From positions 1-64,000 of the forward strand of contig NZ_FOGL01000013.1 in NCBI RefSeq assembly GCF_900111195.1: a stretch of DNA of 64,000 bases, read 5' to 3'. The DNA is from Gracilibacillus ureilyticus (GTDB taxonomy: Bacteria; Bacillota; Bacilli; Bacillales; Amphibacillaceae). Shown piece after piece: positions 44,559 to 56,931 of the stretch (position 1 is the first letter of the stretch; every line of letters begins with the position of its first letter). Under the pieces are notes generated by a model. The model saw nothing but the letters and a program-made list of their open reading frames with translations. It ran no database searches and was not told where the DNA came from. Made by a program: the position numbers and the translations under genes.

Positions 44559-45308
44559 TTATAGATCATCGTACGTAATTAATTCGACACCTAGCTGATT
44601 TAGCCACTCCTTTGTTTTTGGTTCACAAAGCATATCAACCTCCAACGTTCTAGGTATAGTAAGTGAGGAATTTTTCAGGATATAATTATCTAAGTAACCT
44701 GGATGCGTAATAAACATATGGTACTCATCTTTTTGTGCATTTTCTACAATTTTTTCCAAAGTATTAATTGGCACATAACTAGGATCCAAACTCTCCATAG
44801 TAATAAAAACATCTTTGTTACCTATTCTTACTGGCTCTTTCCCAATTGAAAATGGAGAGTATTTTAAACCATACTTTTCTGCAACAATTTTTAACCCTTT
44901 GAAGAAATTATTACTTGCGACTGCATGCCCTTCAAAATAACGGGGTGGCTCTCCAATGAGCTCTATGAATCGTTTGTATTGGGCCTCAATTTCCAAAATA
45001 ACTTCGTCTAACACAACAAAATCCTCTTTTGTTCGGCGAAATTCGCTCGATCGTATAAATTCACCATTTTTATCAGTGATACTTGGAATTAGAGATGGAT
45101 CTGTAAGCGGTTTTCCAATACAAATATTTGTATGTTGACCATAGCAGACATCTGTTCCTTCGAGCAAATCTATGCCATGTACGACAGTTGGCATATTAGT
45201 CATGATTCCAACACTTTTAACGATGCCGTCTTTCACACTTTTAGCAATACCGTAGTTTATACCTTCCGAATAGCCAAGATCATCGGCTCTAACTAATAAA
45301 TTTATCAT
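44559..45308 (-). CDS. ChbG/YdjC-family carbohydrate deacetylase
   Basis: 249 residues of the YdjC/ChbG/HpnK family, metal-dependent deacetylases of chitooligosaccharides. Metal-binding marks: LLVRADDLGYSEGINYGI with the Asp pair, GQHTNICIGKPL, PRYFEGHAVAS and HMFITHPGYLDN. In E. coli ChbG removes an acetyl group from diacetylchitobiose-6-phosphate before hydrolysis. It sits 190 bp below a sugar PTS gene and shares its strand, so it likely processes the phosphorylated sugar imported by that PTS. GAGGAG precedes the ATG. Confidence 0.88.
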   Translation of the reverse strand: MINLLVRADDLGYSEGINYGIAKSVKDGIVKSVGIMTNMPTVVHGIDLLEGTDVCYGQHTNICIGKPLTDPSLIPSITDKNGEFIRSSEFRRTKEDFVVLDEVILEIEAQYKRFIELIGEPPRYFEGHAVASNNFFKGLKIVAEKYGLKYSPFSIGKEPVRIGNKDVFITMESLDPSYVPINTLEKIVENAQKDEYHMFITHPGYLDNYILKNSSLTIPRTLEVDMLCEPKTKEWLNQLGVELITYDDL

Positions 45309-45497
45309 TTTAATATCTCCTCTATATAAAAGTTTCGCTTGGGTCCTCTAATTTTATTCTAGTATCTCTATTTATAGCCTACTAACTTTGGACCACTTAT
45401 TACCTCTAACCATGCCTCTTTTGATACAGTTTGGAGCTTTGCATTTTCTATTTTTAAAAAATCCACTTTCCCAAACTCTTCACATCATTCGTATTCT

Positions 45498-46916
45498 TTA
45501 TGCTTGCTTTTTTGTAATTGGATCATTTCTCTTAAATCCAGTGAAATACGTTGCAATTGTTGCAACAATAAAAGCTATAGCACATGAAATAACCCCTTGA
45601 ACGAAATTGGGAATAGGACCCCCGGCAAAGGATAACACTGCAAGAATACTTGCTACAGGAACCATCGTGTAAGCAGTGACTTGCGTGATGCCTGCATAAA
45701 GCCCACCCGCAAACGCTCCAATCATCATACCAATTAATGGTCGCTTATATCGAATTCCTACACCATATAGACCTGGTTCAGTTACACCCCCAACAAAGCC
45801 TGCAATAAGATAACCAATGCTAAGTCCTCGTTGCTCCTTATGTTTAATACGAAGCGCTACCCCTAAACACATTCCAGAAACCGCCAGACTTGCAACTCCA
45901 GCAGCTGGCATTATAAAGGATTCATTACCACCCGAAGAAAATACTAAAATCACCGTTGAAATCATCACAATATGCATACCACTCATGACTAGGAATTGCC
46001 ATAAAGCAGCAACTATTGCAATTCCTATAAATCCTGCAACTCCGTTAAAACTTAATAGTACATCAGCAATGTATATTCCTAGAAACGAACCTAGCGGACC
46101 TAAAACAGTTAGTGCTATCGGTAGTATGACCAAAATAGTTAGCGATGGTGCAAGTACTGTTTTGAGGGTGCTCGGTAAGTACTGTTTGAAAAACCTTTCA
46201 ATATAGGACATGACCCAAACAGACATAATCATTGGCAAAATTGTACTGGAATAATTAACTGCATTAGTTGGAATGCCATATACAGAAAATTGACTACCCT
46301 CTGCTGCAATTCCCATTAAAGTTGGATGTAGCATAATACCACCTAAAAACATGGCAACAACTGGTGTTGCACCAAATTTTTTTGCTGCAGTATAACCAAC
46401 TATGATCGGTAAAAAGTAAAATCCTGCATCCCCCACGAAATTTAGCAATATATACAAATCACTAGTTTCTTCTATTAAATTGAGCATAGTAGGTCCAAGA
46501 AGTGAAACTAATAATTTAAACATTGCAGCACCTATTAGTAGTGGAATTAATGGTGTAAGACAACCTGCAAGACCGTCTAATATGTTACTTCCAATTGATT
46601 TTAGAGTTGTTTTTCTTTTAGGCTGATTTTGATCATCATCCGTTTTCGAATTATGATCAAATCCTCCTATATCACTTAGGTTAGCGAATACCTTATCTAC
46701 TGTCTGTCCAATAATAACTTGGAATTGCCCACCTGCTTTTGTAACACCCAATACTCCTGATATTTTTTCCAGCTCTTCCTTGTTTGGAATACTTTCATCT
46801 TTTAAATTAAATCGTAATCTTGTCATACAATGTGTCACATTTGTGACGTTATCCTTTCCTCCTACTGCATTCAATACATCTTCGGCAAGTTTATGGTACT
46901 TCTTTTTTTTCTCCAT
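45498..46916 (-). CDS. PTS EIIBC permease for a beta-glucoside/chitobiose-type sugar (no EIIA domain)
   Basis: 472 residues: EIIB at the N-terminus with the phosphocysteine in VTHCMTRLRFNL, then an EIIC domain with about ten membrane helices (TPLIPLLIGAAMFKLLVSLL, KFGATPVVAMFLGGIMLHPT, GFVGGVTEPGLYGVGIRYKR). Unlike the other two PTS genes here it has no fused EIIA, so it needs one from elsewhere. GAGGAGAAAAA precedes the ATG. It is preceded by a RAT/terminator leader (46940-47014) and followed by ChbG. The adjacent ChbG suggests an acetylated sugar, possibly chitobiose; this is inferred. Confidence 0.88.
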   Translation of the reverse strand: MEKKKKYHKLAEDVLNAVGGKDNVTNVTHCMTRLRFNLKDESIPNKEELEKISGVLGVTKAGGQFQVIIGQTVDKVFANLSDIGGFDHNSKTDDDQNQPKRKTTLKSIGSNILDGLAGCLTPLIPLLIGAAMFKLLVSLLGPTMLNLIEETSDLYILLNFVGDAGFYFLPIIVGYTAAKKFGATPVVAMFLGGIMLHPTLMGIAAEGSQFSVYGIPTNAVNYSSTILPMIMSVWVMSYIERFFKQYLPSTLKTVLAPSLTILVILPIALTVLGPLGSFLGIYIADVLLSFNGVAGFIGIAIVAALWQFLVMSGMHIVMISTVILVFSSGGNESFIMPAAGVASLAVSGMCLGVALRIKHKEQRGLSIGYLIAGFVGGVTEPGLYGVGIRYKRPLIGMMIGAFAGGLYAGITQVTAYTMVPVASILAVLSFAGGPIPNFVQGVISCAIAFIVATIATYFTGFKRNDPITKKQA

Positions 46917-46939
46917 TTTTTCTCCTCCTTTTTATATAT

Positions 46940-47014
46940 AAAAAAACCCAAAACCACTAAGAGTAAAACTCCTAGTAATTTTGGGTTATGCCTCCACAAC
47001 GAGTTACAATCCCT
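46940..47014 (-). promoter_or_regulatory. RAT site and overlapping terminator before the EIIBC gene
   Basis: On the minus strand GGGATTGTAACTCG...GGCATAACCC (47014-46983) is a RAT variant. It overlaps a terminator arm AACCCAAAAT that pairs with GGTTTTGGGTT, followed by TTTTTTT. Confidence 0.8.
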
Positions 47015-47846
47015 CATTCTCAGATTTTGTTTTTCCAATCATTCGATTAATGTGTATCATCAAATAGACAATCTCTTCATCGTTACTTTTTGACTCTAGA
47101 CTTTCATCTATTAAATTTCCTATTCTATATGCACATTCATAAACCTTAGGAATATTTTCTTTCATCGCATCCACAAGTACAGTTGTATTATCAATAAATT
47201 GCTTTCTCTCTCTTATCCTTTTTATATAATATCTCATATGCATCGCAAATCGATTATAATTAAAGTCATTTCTATTGATTTTAATAGAAAAAAATTGTTC
47301 AATTTCATTTGTAGCTTTCGCAATTAGCACCTCTACATCATGACCTTCATCTGGCAGCTTTTCTTCTTGTGCATTAACAAAGTGCATCGCAATATTGGTA
47401 ATTTCACTATCTGGCAGTGTTACATACAGCTTTCTCTGAATCAGGTTTACCGCATATCTTCCAAGCTTTGTCTCATTTGGATATAATTGCTCCACATCAT
47501 AAGAAAACAACATTTTCATTTTTTTATATTTTTTCATTCGGACAATCGCAAAATTAATGTGATCAGATAAACCAATAACTAGGTTTGGATTCAGTGGCCC
47601 CTTTAATGTTACACGCGCTTTATCTGCTATTAGTGCAGCAACTTCTAAAATGTCCTCAGGAATCTCTTCGATAAGTGTGTAGAATCGACTATCAATTCGA
47701 TAAAATGTCATTGATATTTTGCTTAAGTCCGTAATGTTGTATGGAATAACAGGAAAACCAATACCTTTTCCAAAGGCTATTAACTCCTTATTATTACTAT
47801 CCCTACATATTGCTACATTATTGTTAATCTTTTTAATTACTCTCAT
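47004..47846 (-). CDS. BglG/LicT-family antiterminator (controls the EIIBC-ChbG operon)
   Basis: 280 residues. The RNA-binding domain starts MRVIKKINNNVAICRDSNNK, followed by ELIAFGKGIGFPVIPYNITD. PRD1 contains LSDHINFAIVRMKK and NIAMHFVNAQEE, and PRD2 contains NRFAMHMRYYIKRI and YLMIHINRMIGKT. Its stop lies inside the downstream RAT region of the PTS gene. It is similar in length to the antiterminators at 29180 and 56932 but divergent in sequence, and its RATs differ, so each module may have its own specificity. GGGGAG precedes the ATG. Confidence 0.88.
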   Translation of the reverse strand: MRVIKKINNNVAICRDSNNKELIAFGKGIGFPVIPYNITDLSKISMTFYRIDSRFYTLIEEIPEDILEVAALIADKARVTLKGPLNPNLVIGLSDHINFAIVRMKKYKKMKMLFSYDVEQLYPNETKLGRYAVNLIQRKLYVTLPDSEITNIAMHFVNAQEEKLPDEGHDVEVLIAKATNEIEQFFSIKINRNDFNYNRFAMHMRYYIKRIRERKQFIDNTTVLVDAMKENIPKVYECAYRIGNLIDESLESKSNDEEIVYLMIHINRMIGKTKSENEGL

Positions 47847-47872
47847 AACAACGACTCCCCAAAAAATTCGAA

Positions 47873-47947
47873 TAAAAAAACTCTTTAAAGCATGCCAAAT
47901 AAATTAAGGTCATGCCTCAAAGAGTTTAACTCAAAGAGTAACAATCC
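47873..47947 (-). promoter_or_regulatory. RAT site and overlapping terminator before the antiterminator gene
   Basis: On the minus strand GGATTGTTACTCTTTGAG (47947-47930), then AACTCTTTGAGGCATG, which pairs with CATGCTTTAAAGAGTT, followed by TTTTTTA. Confidence 0.75.
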
Positions 47948-48245
47948 TATAACATAACAAACACTCAATGTATGAATGCGTTTTCTTTATTTTAGCATTA
48001 CATTTGAATTTTTTCAATATATATTTTTATTAATTCAAAAATCTAATAAAACCTTGAGAATTCTGGTTTAAAATCTTCTCATGATTTTGAAAAGTAGATT
48101 CATTATCTATCCTGACATACAAAGTTGCATCTTCAGTAGTGAAATATTTCTCAACAGATTAGGAAGAGGTTATAAAAAGCTTAAACTAGTTTTCTCCTCT
48201 TCCATCTTTCTGTTTAAAAACTAAATTGATTTAACCACTTTCCGA
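47948..48245. other. Intergenic region between the permease and antiterminator genes
   Basis: About 300 bp. It holds the terminator hairpin of the opu permease operon (48162-48203) and the antiterminator promoter. No gene. Confidence 0.5.
48162..48203 (-). terminator. Terminator of the opu permease/ATPase operon
   Basis: On the minus strand GGAAGAGG (48203-48196) pairs with CCTCTTCC (48169-48162). A T-rich stretch lies in the loop rather than after the stem, so efficiency is uncertain. Confidence 0.5.
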
Positions 48246-48854
48246 TTACAATTTTCGTTCAAATTTACTTAATATAGTATTAGTTACAATTGCAAGACCT
48301 GCTGCTAAAATACTACCCCAGAGAATTTTCACAGTATTAACTGTCCTTAGTCCATCATTTAGAATACTTCCCAATCCGCCAGCATTAATAAAAGCGGCGA
48401 TGGTTGCTATCCCAATTGTTGTAACAACCGAAATTCGGATTCCTGTAAATAATGCTCTTTTTGATAATGGGATTTTTATCTTAATAAGCAATTGCATTTT
48501 AGTCATTCCAATACCAGTTGCTGCTTCAGTTACAGCAGGATCCACTTCATCGAGGCCTTCTAGAAAATTCCGTAATAATACATATTGATTATATAAAACA
48601 AGAACGATAATAGCAGTAGTTTTTCCTAACCCAGTTAATGGTATTAATAAAGCAAAAAGAGCTATACTTGGTACCGCATAAATCACCGAAAAAAAGTAAA
48701 CTAATGTCTTTGACAATAATCTAGAGTAAATCGATATAATTGTTAGAAAAGCTGCTAGTATAAGGGATATCATTAAAGTGATAACCAACATTTGTATATG
48801 CTCTAGTAATGGATACAATAACTTGTCTGGGTATTCTAAAGCATACTCTATCAC
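48246..48854 (-). CDS. Osmoprotectant ABC transporter permease (OpuCB/OpuBB-like)
   Basis: 202 residues with five or six hydrophobic helices (LVITLMISLILAAFLTIISI, LVYFFSVIYAVPSIALFALL and others). The ABC permease EAA-type loop is EAATGIGMTKMQLLIKIKIP. LNDGLRTVNTVKILWGSILA is typical of the OpuCB branch. The ATG overlaps the end of the ATPase gene (ATGA), so both are coupled. Together with the ATPase and the permease at 49783 it makes the core of a betaine/choline importer. Confidence 0.88.
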   Translation of the reverse strand: MIEYALEYPDKLLYPLLEHIQMLVITLMISLILAAFLTIISIYSRLLSKTLVYFFSVIYAVPSIALFALLIPLTGLGKTTAIIVLVLYNQYVLLRNFLEGLDEVDPAVTEAATGIGMTKMQLLIKIKIPLSKRALFTGIRISVVTTIGIATIAAFINAGGLGSILNDGLRTVNTVKILWGSILAAGLAIVTNTILSKFERKL

Positions 48855-49621
48855 CTTAACCCCTCCCAGAACTGCTCTTGACTCCGTGATGATTCAATCA
48901 GTGAATATACAAATTCATCAGCTGGGTTTGCTACAATATTTCTAGGTGTGTCGAATTGAGAGACTTTACCACTATTCATAATAACTACTCTAGATCCTAG
49001 TTTAAACGCTTCATTAATATCATGAGTCACTAGTAAAAATGTCTTATTCAATCCTCCGTGAATGCGTAACAATTCTTCTTGAAGACTAAGTCGTGTGATG
49101 GCATCCACCGCCCCTAGAGGCTCGTCCAATAACATAATTTTCGGATCAACTGCTAATGCTCTGGCTAGCCCAATTCTTTGTTGTTGTCCACCAGATAACT
49201 GGGATGGATATCGATTCATAAAATCATTGGCATCTAAACCTACTAAGTTTAGGAGATATGCAACTCTATCGTTAATCTTTTTTTTATTCCATTGTAACAA
49301 TTTAGGTATAGTTGCAACATTCTGAGCAATAGTCATGTGTGGGAAAAGACCAATTTGTTGAATAACATACCCAATCTTTCTACGTAAACGAATAGAGTCA
49401 ATGTTTGCAATATCTTCACCGAACAAACTAATAGAACCTTGACTTGGTTCGTATAACTTATTAACCATTTTAAGCAATGTTGTCTTTCCAGATCCAGATG
49501 AACCTAATATAGTAATAAATTCACCTTCTTCAATACTGAGGTTCACTTTATCGACTGCATAATATTGTGCATGCTTAAATTTTTTACTTATATTATGGAA
49601 TTCAATTGCTTTTTGGGTCAT
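48851..49621 (-). CDS. Osmoprotectant ABC transporter ATPase (OpuCA/OpuBA-like, no CBS domains)
   Basis: 256 residues. Walker A GSSGSGKTTLL, Q-loop YVIQQIGLFPHMTI, ABC signature LSGGQQQRIGLARAL, Walker B MLLDEPLGAVD and His switch LLVTHDINEAF. It stops shortly after the ATPase domain, so it lacks the tandem CBS domains of full OpuCA, which sense ionic strength; regulation is therefore different. ATG 49619-49621 follows GGGAGG. The stop overlaps the start of the downstream permease. Confidence 0.9.
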   Translation of the reverse strand: MTQKAIEFHNISKKFKHAQYYAVDKVNLSIEEGEFITILGSSGSGKTTLLKMVNKLYEPSQGSISLFGEDIANIDSIRLRRKIGYVIQQIGLFPHMTIAQNVATIPKLLQWNKKKINDRVAYLLNLVGLDANDFMNRYPSQLSGGQQQRIGLARALAVDPKIMLLDEPLGAVDAITRLSLQEELLRIHGGLNKTFLLVTHDINEAFKLGSRVVIMNSGKVSQFDTPRNIVANPADEFVYSLIESSRSQEQFWEGLR

Positions 49622-49782
49622 AAAAACCTCCCACATCCATTATTTATTGGATTTCCACTACTCTATATTACTTTTTTGAACTCTATTTTCCTTCATCTAC
49701 TTTAGTATCCATTTAATTTCGCATTATCCAATATCGCACTCTTTTTATGAATAATTTCTGCAATATCTGGATTTGCTTCTTA

Positions 49783-50436
49783 CTACTTTAAGTATTTATA
49801 TCTCATCAGCATTCTATTTATTAATTCTATAATAAACGATGCTAGTATGGTCATTAACCCAACAGTAATACCACCTATTACAAGTAAGTCTGTCCTGTTA
49901 AGGCCTAGACCAGTAAAAATAATCTCTCCGATTCCACCACTTCCTATTTTGGCTGCTAATGTGGCGCTGGCAATTATTTCTATTGTTGCGATTTTAATTC
50001 CTGTAAATATCAAGGGCAAGGCTAATGGCAATTGAACCTTCCAAAATACTTGTCTCTCCGTCATTCCCATCCCATATGCTGATTCAATCAAAAATCCAGG
50101 GACTTCTTTAATGCCTACAACAGTATTCATGAGAACAGGTGGTACTGATAATAGGACAAGCGCAATAATCGCTGACTTTATACCAGTACCCATAATCGGT
50201 ATTAACAAAAGTAAAATCGCAAGACTTGGAATAACTCTCAACACCTGAAAAAAAGGTATAATTTTACTTTCCATTTTTTTATACTTAAAGCAAACATATC
50301 CACACGAGATACCAATGATAATTGCAATGAGTAAAGCAATCAAACTGACTTCTAAATGCTCTTTCACTGCAATTAAAAAATCACCCATGTTTTCAGCAAA
50401 ATAGTCTTTCATTTGAAGCCATATATTATTATCCAA
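49783..50436 (-). CDS. Osmoprotectant ABC transporter permease (OpuCD/OpuBD-like)
   Basis: 217 residues with five or six membrane helices (VSLIALLIAIIIGISCGYVC, FQVLRVIPSLAILLLLIPIM, KIATIEIIASATLAAKIGSG). The EAA-type loop is ESAYGMGMTERQVFWKVQLP. GGIGEIIFTGLGLNRTDLLV is typical of OpuCD-type permeases. The start is TTG 50436 with GAGGAGATTTG upstream. It lies 160 bp above the ATPase gene on the same strand and heads this half of the importer operon. Confidence 0.87.
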   Translation of the reverse strand: MDNNIWLQMKDYFAENMGDFLIAVKEHLEVSLIALLIAIIIGISCGYVCFKYKKMESKIIPFFQVLRVIPSLAILLLLIPIMGTGIKSAIIALVLLSVPPVLMNTVVGIKEVPGFLIESAYGMGMTERQVFWKVQLPLALPLIFTGIKIATIEIIASATLAAKIGSGGIGEIIFTGLGLNRTDLLVIGGITVGLMTILASFIIELINRMLMRYKYLK

Positions 50437-50562
50437 ACAAATCTCCTCTCATCTTTAAATGATTATAAATATAAAGCTAAGCAACACGGCGTTTATCGTC
50501 TGTAAGTTTACACTTATTGCTACATCACAAAACATATCAGTCATTTATCCCTATCATCATTT

Positions 50563-51411
50563 CTAGGATGAAAAGTAGCTACATTTACTACATTCATCTT
50601 TAATCGTTTTGACTTCATCGAACTCTTCCTCTAATATTGGTATGATTTTTTTATAAGCATCTTTTTCATACCATTGAGGGAGTTTTATATCATCATAAAT
50701 TTTTTTAATTCCCATCTGATCGGTTCGATTACCTTTTCCTCCATTACAAAATGAGTACGTATCTAATACAACAGTATCTGTTGCCTCTTTAAATAACTTC
50801 ATCACTTTTTTTGTCATTGGTAGGATGGGGAAATGGATATTCTTGTAGGGATCCCCGCTTGAATGATTTCCTTTAAAGCTCTTAATCTTGCTGGAATTGG
50901 TGGCGCAAAAGGTGTGAAAATTTTCCTTTATTTTCGCTATCTGTTTCTATAGTCATACTAACAAATATTTTAACCCTGAATTCCATAAACAATTCAATAT
51001 CCCGCATAACTAATGGCGAACGTGTGTGATTCATTAGAAAATCAATATCGTCAATAAATGTAAGCATACTTTCTAATATTGCTTCTGTTAATCTTTCTTT
51101 TGCTTCTATCCATTGATACGGATCAGTTGCTGTACTCATAAAGATGGAGATACGCTGATCTTTCTTTTTTGCTTTTTTATGTCATTTTTCAATAAGGTGC
51201 TTGCATTTGACTTTATGTCAACATAACTTCCCCATTCTTCTCCTCTATATCTAGCCTTTGGCATTTCTCTAACATAACAATACTTACAAGCAAACATTCA
51301 GCCAACATAAGGATTTAATGAAAACGTAAAATCATTGTTTGCAACACATCCATTTGCTGGAGTCAAAATTGTTTTAGATACAATATTTTTAAAATTTAGC
51401 AAGTTAGTCAT
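50563..51411 (-). pseudogene. SPL-family radical SAM protein (spore photoproduct lyase-like), multiply disrupted
   Basis: Combined minus-strand frames give NIVSKTILTPANGCVANNDF, FSLNPYVG-stop-MFACKYCYVREMP, KARYRGEEWGSYVDIK, then MSTATDPYQWIEAKERLTEA (51139-50882), then RLRALKEIIQAGIP and finally VMKLFKEATDTVVLDTYSF (50817-50563). This matches the SplB-like radical SAM proteins. The first Cys of the CxxxCxxC iron-sulfur motif is a TGA stop (51298-51300). There are also frame changes in an A-run near 51150, near 50895 and near 50820. It cannot make a working enzyme. Confidence 0.75.
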
Positions 51412-51827
51412 CTCCTTTTTCAAGTGATTGAACTTGTTCAACAGGAGAGGATCTTTTGAGGTCAACATTATGATTAAATTAATATTCCTTTAAATACACT
51501 TAATATTTATAAAACAATATTTAATGATTTTCTTCCGCCCAATTACTTTCCATTTACTTGTTTCTGTACCTAACAAAATTCCTTGATTGAAAACTTCCAT
51601 AAATTGAATCCAAGTCTCACCGTCAATTACTCACCACCTAAAAACATAGATGGGTCAATAGTACTGTAAATGTCTAACGTTATTATATTTGCACAATTAA
51701 AGCATCCTACATTGGCCGGTAGCTAGTACTATGCGAAACTCATAAAATGATGCATGACTCACAAATTTAGTAAATTAGTGAAACCTCTCCATACAGTCAT
51801 AATAAAAGCTTTAGTATCAACTGAAAA
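51412..51827. other. Intergenic region without a recognised gene
   Basis: About 415 bp downstream of element copy 3; likely leader DNA of the radical SAM pseudogene. Confidence 0.4.
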
Positions 51828-51868
51828 GTAGGCACCTTTAGGTTTTATAGGAACCTTTTAGTAACGAT
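51828..51868 (-). promoter_or_regulatory. Repeated promoter element, copy 3
   Basis: Plus strand GTAGGCACCTTTAGG... ends CCTTTTAGTAACGAT. It lies between the GH1 stop and the radical SAM pseudogene, in the same orientation as the other copies. The next gene downstream on that strand is the pseudogene, about 415 bp away. Confidence 0.6.
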
Positions 51869-51938
51869 GCTAGTTAATTAATACCACAAGGGAATTCCCT
51901 TTCTTCCTTTTGACGTATCATTATTCATTCTGCTATAT

Positions 51939-53399
<1,461 letters not shown>

Positions 53400-53429
53400 T
53401 TACTCATTTTCTTGAAAATTTTGATTTTT

Positions 53430-54665
53430 TTATTTTGATTGAATATTTTGCAACTCGTCACTTATTAAGTGTCCGTACTTGTCAGCAAGTCCCATTGGAA
53501 GGGGGGAAATTATACTTTCAAAATACTTTCCATATTCCTCTTCCGGAACAAAATAATACCAAAAATCATTAGCATAACAAATTAACATTGTAATCTCCAT
53601 ATTAGAAGCCGATTTTATTTTCTCAGCAAGGCTTGTAACACATTCTCCAGGAAATGTAATAAAAGATACTGGTCCAATTAGATAAATATAACTCTCTAAT
53701 TCAAATAAAATATTATTTACACTTTGTTTCCTTTTTACTTCTTTTTTAAAAATTTCTGGTACATCTGGGTTATCAAGTATATTAATACCTGCAAGATTCT
53801 TATCTTTTTTGGGGGAATATTCTTGCTTGAGGCTAACTTTCTTCACTTTAATATCGTCCAGATCTATTCTTGACTCATTAAAGTTATTCAGAACCTGATT
53901 TGAAATTCCTGTTCCAAACTCGATTACAGTGTCATACGTATTATCATTTGTAAAATGTCTACTACTCACATCACCTGCAGCACCATTCGTCAGTAAAACT
54001 GGTGAATCCCATTTCTCTGATATATTTTTTCGAATATTCCCTAGTAAATCCGCACTAAACTTTAAAGAATTTTCTTTTAAAATGGTTGGATGACAGCTAA
54101 TATTAGCAAAACTGCCAATAACCTTATCTTCAGAGTTTTTGAATCGGATGACATGAAAGCTGTCATCATATGAGCCGCTTCGCACATTTCTATTCCCATA
54201 ATAACCATTTATATGTGTATTTGAGTAATAGGCTTCTACTGACTCTAGATTATGTAGAACTTCCTCAACGGATAAAAATATTTTTTCTTTCACTATATTT
54301 AAATAGTCTTTTTCTAATATCTTTTCCTGGTCTTCATTTGATACATATTGTGGCAGAAAAACATGCGGACCTGAGTGCGTGTGTGTGCCACTGACGATAA
54401 TATTCATTACAGGAATTGAAAAACGATTAGAAATTGCTTCTCTTATCTCTTCCGTGAAGGATTTGATTACTACTATGAAATCTAAAGATACAAATAGGAC
54501 CCTCTCACCATTAATCTCTAATAACATCGTGACACATAGTAAAGGATCTAACGCTCCATTACTTATACCTCGTCTTAATGGATAGTTAAAATCAATAGTA
54601 TAACCGCTGAGGTCCATTGGTTTTATAGGTGTAATATCTTGTTCCGAAATCGCACATTTTAACAT
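53430..54665 (-). CDS. Neutral/alkaline ceramidase-like hydrolase in a PTS operon
   Basis: 411 residues resembling the N-terminal domain of neutral/alkaline non-lysosomal ceramidases (zinc amidases). Family marks: AISEQDITPIKPMDLSGYT, GALDPLLCVTMLLEINGERV, and SGTHTHSGPHVF with zinc-binding His residues; NGAAGDVSSRHF is a further block. It is shorter than ceramidases (about 650 residues) and has no signal peptide, so it is probably cytoplasmic. ATG 54663-54665 has GGGGAGG upstream; the frame is open 27 codons further without such a site. It lies between the PTS and GH1 genes, so I infer a role in modifying the imported phosphorylated sugar. Its substrate is unknown. Confidence 0.78.
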   Translation of the reverse strand: MLKCAISEQDITPIKPMDLSGYTIDFNYPLRRGISNGALDPLLCVTMLLEINGERVLFVSLDFIVVIKSFTEEIREAISNRFSIPVMNIIVSGTHTHSGPHVFLPQYVSNEDQEKILEKDYLNIVKEKIFLSVEEVLHNLESVEAYYSNTHINGYYGNRNVRSGSYDDSFHVIRFKNSEDKVIGSFANISCHPTILKENSLKFSADLLGNIRKNISEKWDSPVLLTNGAAGDVSSRHFTNDNTYDTVIEFGTGISNQVLNNFNESRIDLDDIKVKKVSLKQEYSPKKDKNLAGINILDNPDVPEIFKKEVKRKQSVNNILFELESYIYLIGPVSFITFPGECVTSLAEKIKSASNMEITMLICYANDFWYYFVPEEEYGKYFESIISPLPMGLADKYGHLISDELQNIQSK

Positions 54666-54838
54666 GTAAGTCCTCCCCTCATTTCTTATGAATTTATTCT
54701 TGTTTTTCAATGTTATAAAGTTGTCAGAGCCATATATCAGCCCCAATATCTTTTTTTCTATAATGGAAATAATAGTAAAAATTGTGATGATAAAGAATAT
54801 CTATAAAAAGTGAGGAGTTTATCCTCACCTTTTAAGGC

Positions 54839-56695
<1,857 letters not shown>

Positions 56696-56853
56696 TTATT
56701 TTATTTTACATTTTTTGTTATATTATTTTTTCCAGGTCACACACTAAATAAAACTTGCTATGTCTATAAATGTAAAGTCAGCCTAACACCACGTAATTAA
56801 ATTCCTAAACTTTAAAATTTTTCTGAATATCTTCAGATCTGCAATTTTACATA

Positions 56854-56922
56854 TAAAAAACCTAAATCGACCCTTTTTACTTTAGAAGGTCAATTTAGGT
56901 TTTGCCTAATAAGTCACAATCC
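56854..56922 (-). promoter_or_regulatory. RAT site and overlapping terminator before the PTS gene
   Basis: On the minus strand GGATTGTGACTTATTAGGC followed by AAAACCTAAATTGACC, which pairs with GGTCGATTTAGGTTTT and ends TTTTTATATG. Classic LicT-type arrangement. Confidence 0.85.
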
Positions 56923-56931
56923 TAAATAGAA

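Noticed and set aside
51298-51300. In-frame TGA read as selenocysteine
   Set aside because: The same gene has further frameshifts in at least three places, and no selenocysteine insertion element is evident, so a nonsense mutation is simpler.
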